From Pseudomonadaceae bacterium UBA5811 (GTDB lineage Bacteria > Pseudomonadota > Gammaproteobacteria > Pseudomonadales > Pseudomonadaceae): a stretch of DNA of 17,377 nt. A model generated the notes under the pieces. The model saw nothing but the letters and a program-made list of their open reading frames with translations. It searched no databases and was not told the origin of the DNA. The stretch is taken from positions 1 to 17,377 of the forward strand of contig DIDB01000110.1 in assembly GCA_002417905.1 (NCBI GenBank), given 5' to 3'. Positions 12,622 to 17,377 of the stretch are shown here, in pieces. Positions within the stretch are counted from its first letter, which is position 1, and each line of letters begins with the position of its first letter. The position numbers and the translations under genes are program-made.

Positions 12622-14073
12622 CTAGGGCAACCGGATTTCCCGGCTATTCCCTCCATCCGTCAGATCCCGTCCCGTATCTGAATCCGTATCCAGCCGAACA
12701 TCCCTGACCGGATTGGCATTGGCCAGATGGCCATATTCCAGGGTACCGAAGGGTTGAATCTGCTCCTGTCCGGGCAGGTTACTGCGGCTCCAGCCACCGC
12801 CCAGCGCCCGGATCAGCTCTGCTGAAGCTTGCAGCAGCTCTGTCTTGATCCTGACTTCGCGGGTACTGGTTTCCAGTGTGTTAACTTGGGAAACAATCAG
12901 GTCGAGGCTGGTATTCAGCCCACCCTTGTACAGATCCATCGTCATGTTCTGAGTCTGTCTGGCGGCTTCAACAGCCTGTTTCTGGCTGTTCAGCTCAACG
13001 GACAGCCGGTCTACCCGGCTCAGGCCATCCTCCACCTCACGGAAAGCATTCAGGACTGTGGCGCGATAGCGGTCAGTGGCTTCCCGGTACTTTGACCAGG
13101 CCTGATCGGTTGCAGCGCGCCGGGCACCACCGGTAAAGATGGGCCACTCCACACCCACACCATGTTCTTCATCATAGCCACCCGCTTTCACTGAAACGTT
13201 CGGAAAGAACGTAGCCCGGGCCGCACCGATTTCCGCATTGGCCTGAGCCATAAGACGCTCAGCACCTGCAATATCCGGACGACGCTTTAGCAGGGTGGAG
13301 GGTACGCTGGTAGGCACATGGGGAATCAGGGTGCTGGCATTGGTTGCCGCTGCTGGTACATGAAACTCGCTGGGAGCCACATTGACCAGAATGGCCAGCG
13401 CATGCTCCATAACCTGCCGCTGGGCCTGAATATCACGCCACTCGGCTTCGGTGTTGTACAGCAGCTCACGGGCTCTGGCGGCATCCAGTTCTGGCGAAAT
13501 CAGCCCGGCCACCCGGATCTGGATGATGTCCAGTGATTTCTTGTAGTAATCAATGGCCTTGCGATAGTTGGCATCTTGGGCATCCAGTCCGCGCAGGGCA
13601 AAATAATCATGGGCAATTTCTGCCTGCAGGCTGAGGCGGGCAGCGGCATACTCTGCGGCCTTGCGCTGGGATTCCCGCTTTTTGGCCCTGGTTTCGTTGC
13701 GGATTTCTGACCAGATGTCCGGCTCCCAGGACACCAGATTGGGAACCGCCCCGAAACCGACAATCACCTGGGGCATCAGTCTGGAACGGGACTGCATCAT
13801 CACATCGCGAGCCTGCTGGAAGCGCTCGGCAGTGGCCTGCAGATCCGGATTATTGGCCATGGCTTGGTTTTCCAGCCGTTCGAGAACCGGATCCTTGTAC
13901 AACGTCCACCAGTCCGCTGGCAGCGCGGTAGTAGCCTGATCCGTAGTACCCTGGCCTGTCCATTGCTCCGGAAGCTGAAGCTCCGGAGGCTGGTAGTGAG
14001 GCGCCAGGCTGCAGGCCGACAGGGCCAGGCAGAGGAGGGCAAGGCCGGCAGAGGCATGATGTTTCTTCATCAT
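12622..14073 (-). CDS. RND efflux outer-membrane channel lipoprotein (NodT/OprM family)
   Basis: Outer-membrane exit duct of a tripartite RND pump. Length 483 aa. The signal peptide ends in the lipobox LSAC (18-21), so Cys21 is probably acylated; serine at +2 fits outer-membrane sorting. Two internally related halves follow: the first has NPDLQATAERFQQARDVMMQ, SWEPDIWSEIRN and RLSLQAEIAHDYFALRGLDAQ; the second has LLKRRPDIAGAERLMAQANA, EIGAARATFFP and LNAFREVEDGLS. GQEQIQPFGTLEY precedes an acidic tail. The stretches that should form the beta strands (about 101-116 and 290-313) are unusually short. The first ATG is preferred because GGGGAG lies 8 bases upstream; it overlaps the adaptor stop by ATGA. 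Substrate unknown. Confidence 0.93.
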   Translation of the reverse strand: MMKKHHASAGLALLCLALSACSLAPHYQPPELQLPEQWTGQGTTDQATTALPADWWTLYKDPVLERLENQAMANNPDLQATAERFQQARDVMMQSRSRLMPQVIVGFGAVPNLVSWEPDIWSEIRNETRAKKRESQRKAAEYAAARLSLQAEIAHDYFALRGLDAQDANYRKAIDYYKKSLDIIQIRVAGLISPELDAARARELLYNTEAEWRDIQAQRQVMEHALAILVNVAPSEFHVPAAATNASTLIPHVPTSVPSTLLKRRPDIAGAERLMAQANAEIGAARATFFPNVSVKAGGYDEEHGVGVEWPIFTGGARRAATDQAWSKYREATDRYRATVLNAFREVEDGLSRVDRLSVELNSQKQAVEAARQTQNMTMDLYKGGLNTSLDLIVSQVNTLETSTREVRIKTELLQASAELIRALGGGWSRSNLPGQEQIQPFGTLEYGHLANANPVRDVRLDTDSDTGRDLTDGGNSREIRLP

Positions 14074-15278
14074 GGCCGTGTCTCCCCGGAGGACCCGGCT
14101 TCGGCCGCATCTGGCTGGTTGTAGCCTGTTGTGGCGGGAACCAGCTCGACCTGCTCACCTTCCATCAGGGCCGCTGGCGGGTTGTTGATGATCTGGTCAG
14201 CAGTGGTCAGGCCGGCTGTAATCTGTACGGTTTCGCCAAGAATCTTGCCTGAAGTAACCGGTTTATAGTGAATCCGCTTGTCCGGAGTAACCGTAGCGAC
14301 CTCCAGCCCTTTTTCCTCAAAAACCAGTGCGCTGGTCGGAATGGTCAAGATATGACCATCTGCCGGAGCGGACATCTTGACGGTGGCATAGGAGCCAGGC
14401 CAGAGCTCACCGTTTTCATTTTCCATGATGAACTCGGTGACGGCGGTCCGGGTATTGGGATCAAAGCCATTGGCAACGGTCAGGAAGCTGGCACTGAAGG
14501 GCCGGTTTGGATATTGGGGAACCTCGACGTCTGCCATCAGGCCTGGTTTGAGGATGTAGGCAAAAACAGCCGGTACAGAAACAAACAGGCGCATCTTGTG
14601 GGTATCAGCCACGGAAAACAGCTCGGTGGCGGCACCATCCGGACCCAGATTGCCGCCTCCTTTAACCAGATCACCCACATTAATTGAGCGTGAAGTGACA
14701 ATACCGTCGAATGGTGCTTCGATCTGTTTGAACTTTTGCAGGGCTTCATAGCGTTTGACGTTCTGCAAGGCTGCTTCATACAGGGCTTTTTCCGACTGGG
14801 CATTGGCCTGGGCTTCAGTAATTGACTGTACCGAAACGGCATTGGAGTTGCGCAAGGCTGTCCAGCGCTGGGCTGTGACCTCGGCCAGTTTGTACTTGGC
14901 CAGGGCGGCTCGCAGGTCTGCCTTGGCCTGGGCATATTCGGCATCCAGGGTCGGCGTATTGATCTCGGCCAGCAGTTCACCTTTTTTGACGTGGGCGCCG
15001 TAGTCCTTGTGCCACATCTTGACGTAGCCGGATACCTGGGCATAGATCGGGGCCTGATACCAGGCATCGATATTGCCGGGCAGGGACAGGTGTTCCTCGC
15101 TGGGGCCGGGCTGCGGATTGACGGTGGCCACCTTGGGAATGGCACTTTCCAGGGTGGCCTCCCGTACTGCCTCCGAGTGCTGGAGGCGGTGGTAAACTTG
15201 GTAACCACTGATACCACCCACTGCGGCAATCACCGCAAGCGTGAGAAATACGCCCCCTTTGCTGTTACGGTTACTCAT
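14070..15278 (-). CDS. RND efflux periplasmic adaptor (membrane fusion protein, HlyD/AcrA type)
   Basis: Bridges the inner-membrane permease and the outer-membrane channel. Length 402 aa from the ATG at 15278, chosen because AGGAG lies 8-9 bases upstream and the start overlaps the permease stop by TGATG; the open frame continues further upstream but inside the permease gene. An N-terminal hydrophobic segment (about 9-25) without a lipobox cysteine should act as a membrane anchor. The lipoyl half-motifs are IYAQVSGYVKMWHKDYGAHV (78-97) and QIEAPFDGIVTSRSINVGDL (185-204); between them lies an alpha-helical hairpin (about 111-182). Then come a beta-barrel part (LFVSVPAVFAYILKPG) and a membrane-proximal domain (ILTIPTSALVF). 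No metal-binding cluster is seen. Confidence 0.94.
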   Translation of the reverse strand: MSNRNSKGGVFLTLAVIAAVGGISGYQVYHRLQHSEAVREATLESAIPKVATVNPQPGPSEEHLSLPGNIDAWYQAPIYAQVSGYVKMWHKDYGAHVKKGELLAEINTPTLDAEYAQAKADLRAALAKYKLAEVTAQRWTALRNSNAVSVQSITEAQANAQSEKALYEAALQNVKRYEALQKFKQIEAPFDGIVTSRSINVGDLVKGGGNLGPDGAATELFSVADTHKMRLFVSVPAVFAYILKPGLMADVEVPQYPNRPFSASFLTVANGFDPNTRTAVTEFIMENENGELWPGSYATVKMSAPADGHILTIPTSALVFEEKGLEVATVTPDKRIHYKPVTSGKILGETVQITAGLTTADQIINNPPAALMEGEQVELVPATTGYNQPDAAEAGSSGETRP

Positions 15279-17377
15279 CAGGCGTTCTCCTTTGCAGTGC
15301 AGTTTTTCCGGTAATAAATGATGGCGTAGACACAGGGCACAAACAGCAGGGTTGAAATGGTGGCAACAGTCAGTCCCCCAATGACGGCCCGGCCCAGTGG
15401 GGCGTTCTGGGAGTTGCTCATGGACATGGGCACCATGCCGATGATCATTGCCAGCGCGGTCATGATGACTGGCCTGATCCGTCCATAGCCTGCTTCGATG
15501 GCAGCCCGCAGGGCATCGCCATGCTCCTCGAGCCGTTCTCTGGCGAAGGACACCACCAGGATCGAGTTGGCCGTAGCCGTACCCATACACATGATGGCGC
15601 CGGTCAGGGCAGGAATGGACAGGTTGGTGCCGGTCAGGAACAGGCCCCAGGCAATACCGGCCAGTGCGCCGGGCAGGGCAGTAATGATGATGAATGGATC
15701 CAGCCAGGACTGGAAATTCACCACAATCAGCAGGTAGATCAGGGCGATTGAAATAGCCAGCCCCACGGCCAGCTGGTGATAGGAGCTCACCATGGTTTCA
15801 GCCTGGCCACGGATATCCACCGAAGCGCCACGGGGCAGTTCATGCTCCATAGATTCAATGGCTTTTTCGACATCGGCCGTTACTGCACCAAGATCCCGGC
15901 CCTCATTGGAAACATAGAGGTCAAACAATGGGATCAGGTTGTAGTGGGCAACCTGTCCCGGAGTGCCTTTGGGGGCCAGCGTACTCATGCTACCCAGAAA
16001 CTGGCTGGGTTTGCCCTGCGGGTTGCCATCGCCGTTGCCCAGCGGCGTGGTCATCAGGTCATTGACACTGGTGAGCTGATCCTGGGGTGTATAGATATTA
16101 ACCGGATAGGACAGGCCATTTTCCGGGTTGAACCAGTAGCTCTGGTGAACCTGCTGGCTGCCAGACAGGGTAATCAGTTCGTTATTGGCCAGATCCTCCT
16201 CGGTGGTATCGCTGCTCAGACCAAAGGCCCGGTTGCCAGCCACCTCGATGGTTGGTGTCCGCATGGTCTGCTGGATCACCACGTCAGAGGCCCCGGCGAT
16301 CTGTTTCAGCCTGGCCTGCAGTTTCAGGGCATAGTCATAGCTTTCCTGGGCGTTCAGGCCTGATATCTGTACATCAATGGGCGCCGGAGAGCCAAAGTTC
16401 AGGATCTTGGCCGTCAGGTCCGCCGGCTGGAAAGTAAATTCAGTGCCCGGGAACTTGCGGCCCAGTCCATCACGCAGAATGGCCCGGTAATCCCAGACGG
16501 GTGAAGCCTCGTTTTTCAGGGAAATGGTGATGTCACAATCCTGGGGGCCGATGGTTGGTGTCGGGATAAACGCCAGGTTGTGGGGGCCGACCGGAAGACC
16601 ACAGTTATTGACGATTTCCTCCACCTGTCCCGGCAACAGCTTCTGGATTTCTTCGCCCACCAGGGTCACGATCCGTCCGGCTACTTCAATCCGGGTGCCC
16701 AGTGGTGCACGCATATGCATCTGCAGGGTGCCTGACTTGATTTCCGGGAAGAAATCGCGGCCAGTAAATGCCAGCAGGCTTAGTGAACTCACCGATAGCA
16801 GCAGGAAGCAGAATACAAAGCCTTTCCGGTGTCTGACGGCTGATTCGAGAACATCCCGGTAGCCTTCACGGAAACTGGAAAAGCCCCGCTCAAAACTTTT
16901 CTGGAAGCGGCCAAAGAAACCTTTGGGAACCGGGTGAGCGTTATGGCTGTGGCTTTCGGCCTGTAGCTGCTGATGGTGCAGCTCGTTGAATTCGGCCTCT
17001 TCTTCGGCATCAGCAATGCCTGCCGGGTTGTACTCGGAAAAGGTGAACTCCGGGGCATGCTGCTCCTGCACGGGAATTTGCGGCGGCACATGGGCATGGC
17101 CGGCCAACAGGTATTTGGCCATGGTGGGAACCAAGGTCCGTGACAGGATAAATGAAGCAATCATGGCGAAGATGATGGCTTCGGCCATGGGCATGAACAG
17201 CCAGCCGGACACCCCCTCCAGGGTAAACAGGGGGAACCAGACGATACAGATACAGAGTGTTGCCACGAAAGTGGGCACCACGATCTGGTTGGCCGCGTCG
17301 ATAATGGCCGTGTCGATGTCTTTGCCCATTTCCAGGTGGGTATCGACGTTTTCGATCATGACGGTGGCATCATCCAC
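15278..17377 (-). CDS. RND efflux permease, C-terminal two thirds (5' end outside window)
   Basis: Proton-driven inner-membrane pump of the AcrB-like (HAE) kind. 699 residues are visible; from the alignment of its first residues with AcrB transmembrane segment 4, about 400 are missing. The fragment begins VDDATVMIEN, holding the paired aspartates equivalent to AcrB Asp407/408. TM5-6 (about 32-91) are followed by a long cytoplasmic insert rich in His and Glu (94-148), then TM7 (about 187-204), the second porter domain with RDFFPEIKSGTLQMHMRAPL and PADLTAKILNFGSPAPIDVQ, and TM8-12 (about 535-690). In TM10, TATANSILVVSFARE has alanine where AcrB has Lys940. RPVIMTALAM keeps the TM11 Arg and Thr. 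The first gene visible of the operon. Substrate unknown; drugs or organic toxicants are likelier than metals. Confidence 0.93.
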   Translation of the reverse strand: MDDATVMIENVDTHLEMGKDIDTAIIDAANQIVVPTFVATLCICIVWFPLFTLEGVSGWLFMPMAEAIIFAMIASFILSRTLVPTMAKYLLAGHAHVPPQIPVQEQHAPEFTFSEYNPAGIADAEEEAEFNELHHQQLQAESHSHNAHPVPKGFFGRFQKSFERGFSSFREGYRDVLESAVRHRKGFVFCFLLLSVSSLSLLAFTGRDFFPEIKSGTLQMHMRAPLGTRIEVAGRIVTLVGEEIQKLLPGQVEEIVNNCGLPVGPHNLAFIPTPTIGPQDCDITISLKNEASPVWDYRAILRDGLGRKFPGTEFTFQPADLTAKILNFGSPAPIDVQISGLNAQESYDYALKLQARLKQIAGASDVVIQQTMRTPTIEVAGNRAFGLSSDTTEEDLANNELITLSGSQQVHQSYWFNPENGLSYPVNIYTPQDQLTSVNDLMTTPLGNGDGNPQGKPSQFLGSMSTLAPKGTPGQVAHYNLIPLFDLYVSNEGRDLGAVTADVEKAIESMEHELPRGASVDIRGQAETMVSSYHQLAVGLAISIALIYLLIVVNFQSWLDPFIIITALPGALAGIAWGLFLTGTNLSIPALTGAIMCMGTATANSILVVSFARERLEEHGDALRAAIEAGYGRIRPVIMTALAMIIGMVPMSMSNSQNAPLGRAVIGGLTVATISTLLFVPCVYAIIYYRKNCTAKENA

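Noticed and set aside
15279..15590. N-terminal extension of the adaptor frame upstream of 15278
   Set aside because: The extra residues are an out-of-frame translation of the permease C-terminus; the ATG at 15278 has a good ribosome binding site and overlaps the permease stop.
12622..17377. Efflux operon as a heavy-metal (CusA/CzcA) system
   Set aside because: The permease shows AcrB-like aspartate pairing and second-porter sequences, the adaptor has no metal-binding cluster, and the His-rich loop is cytoplasmic; a metal substrate is not supported.

Overview
This is a GC-rich bacterial chromosomal window, almost fully coding, with no gene-free stretch longer than about 140 bases. The gene order rnhB-dnaE-accA-tilS-pyrG-kdsA-eno-ftsB-ispD, followed by a glutathione-dependent formaldehyde dehydrogenase, is the arrangement I know from Pseudomonas-type Gammaproteobacteria. 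The proteins also read as gammaproteobacterial orthologues: a DnaE of 1177 aa, a non-metal KdsA and a short FtsB. I therefore infer a gammaproteobacterium of the Pseudomonadales/Oceanospirillales kind; genus and species cannot be read from the window.

Left part (1-11392, all + strand) is housekeeping. It holds the 3' end of rnhB (RNase HII), dnaE (replicative polymerase), accA (fatty acid synthesis), tilS (tRNA-Ile lysidine), then after a promoter and a 128-base leader pyrG (CTP), kdsA (KDO-8-P for LPS) and eno (glycolysis). Two tandem hairpins follow eno, the second a textbook intrinsic terminator, and only 14 bases after its T run begins ftsB (divisome), tightly coupled to ispD (MEP isoprenoid pathway). 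The run combines DNA, lipid, envelope and central metabolism functions, as is usual for this locus.

Middle (11393-12621): frmA/adhC with its own extended -10 promoter, then an AT-rich 71-base gap with a hairpin terminator serving mainly the - strand. The S-formylglutathione hydrolase gene (fghA) and ispF that I would expect next in a Pseudomonas-like order are not there.

Right part (12622-17377, all - strand, transcribed towards frmA): a three-gene RND efflux operon in the order permease (cut by the window edge), periplasmic adaptor, outer-membrane lipoprotein channel, with stop/start overlaps between the genes. The permease has a histidine-rich cytoplasmic insert and lacks the transmembrane-10 lysine of the AcrB proton relay. 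The channel has strikingly short beta-barrel segments. Its substrate is unknown.

I found no CRISPR, tRNA, rRNA, insertion sequence or prophage gene, and nothing I would defend as a wholly new system. The points most worth a second look are the efflux pump's unusual features, the terminator squeezed in front of ftsB, and the structured pyrG leader with a possible 14-codon leader peptide.
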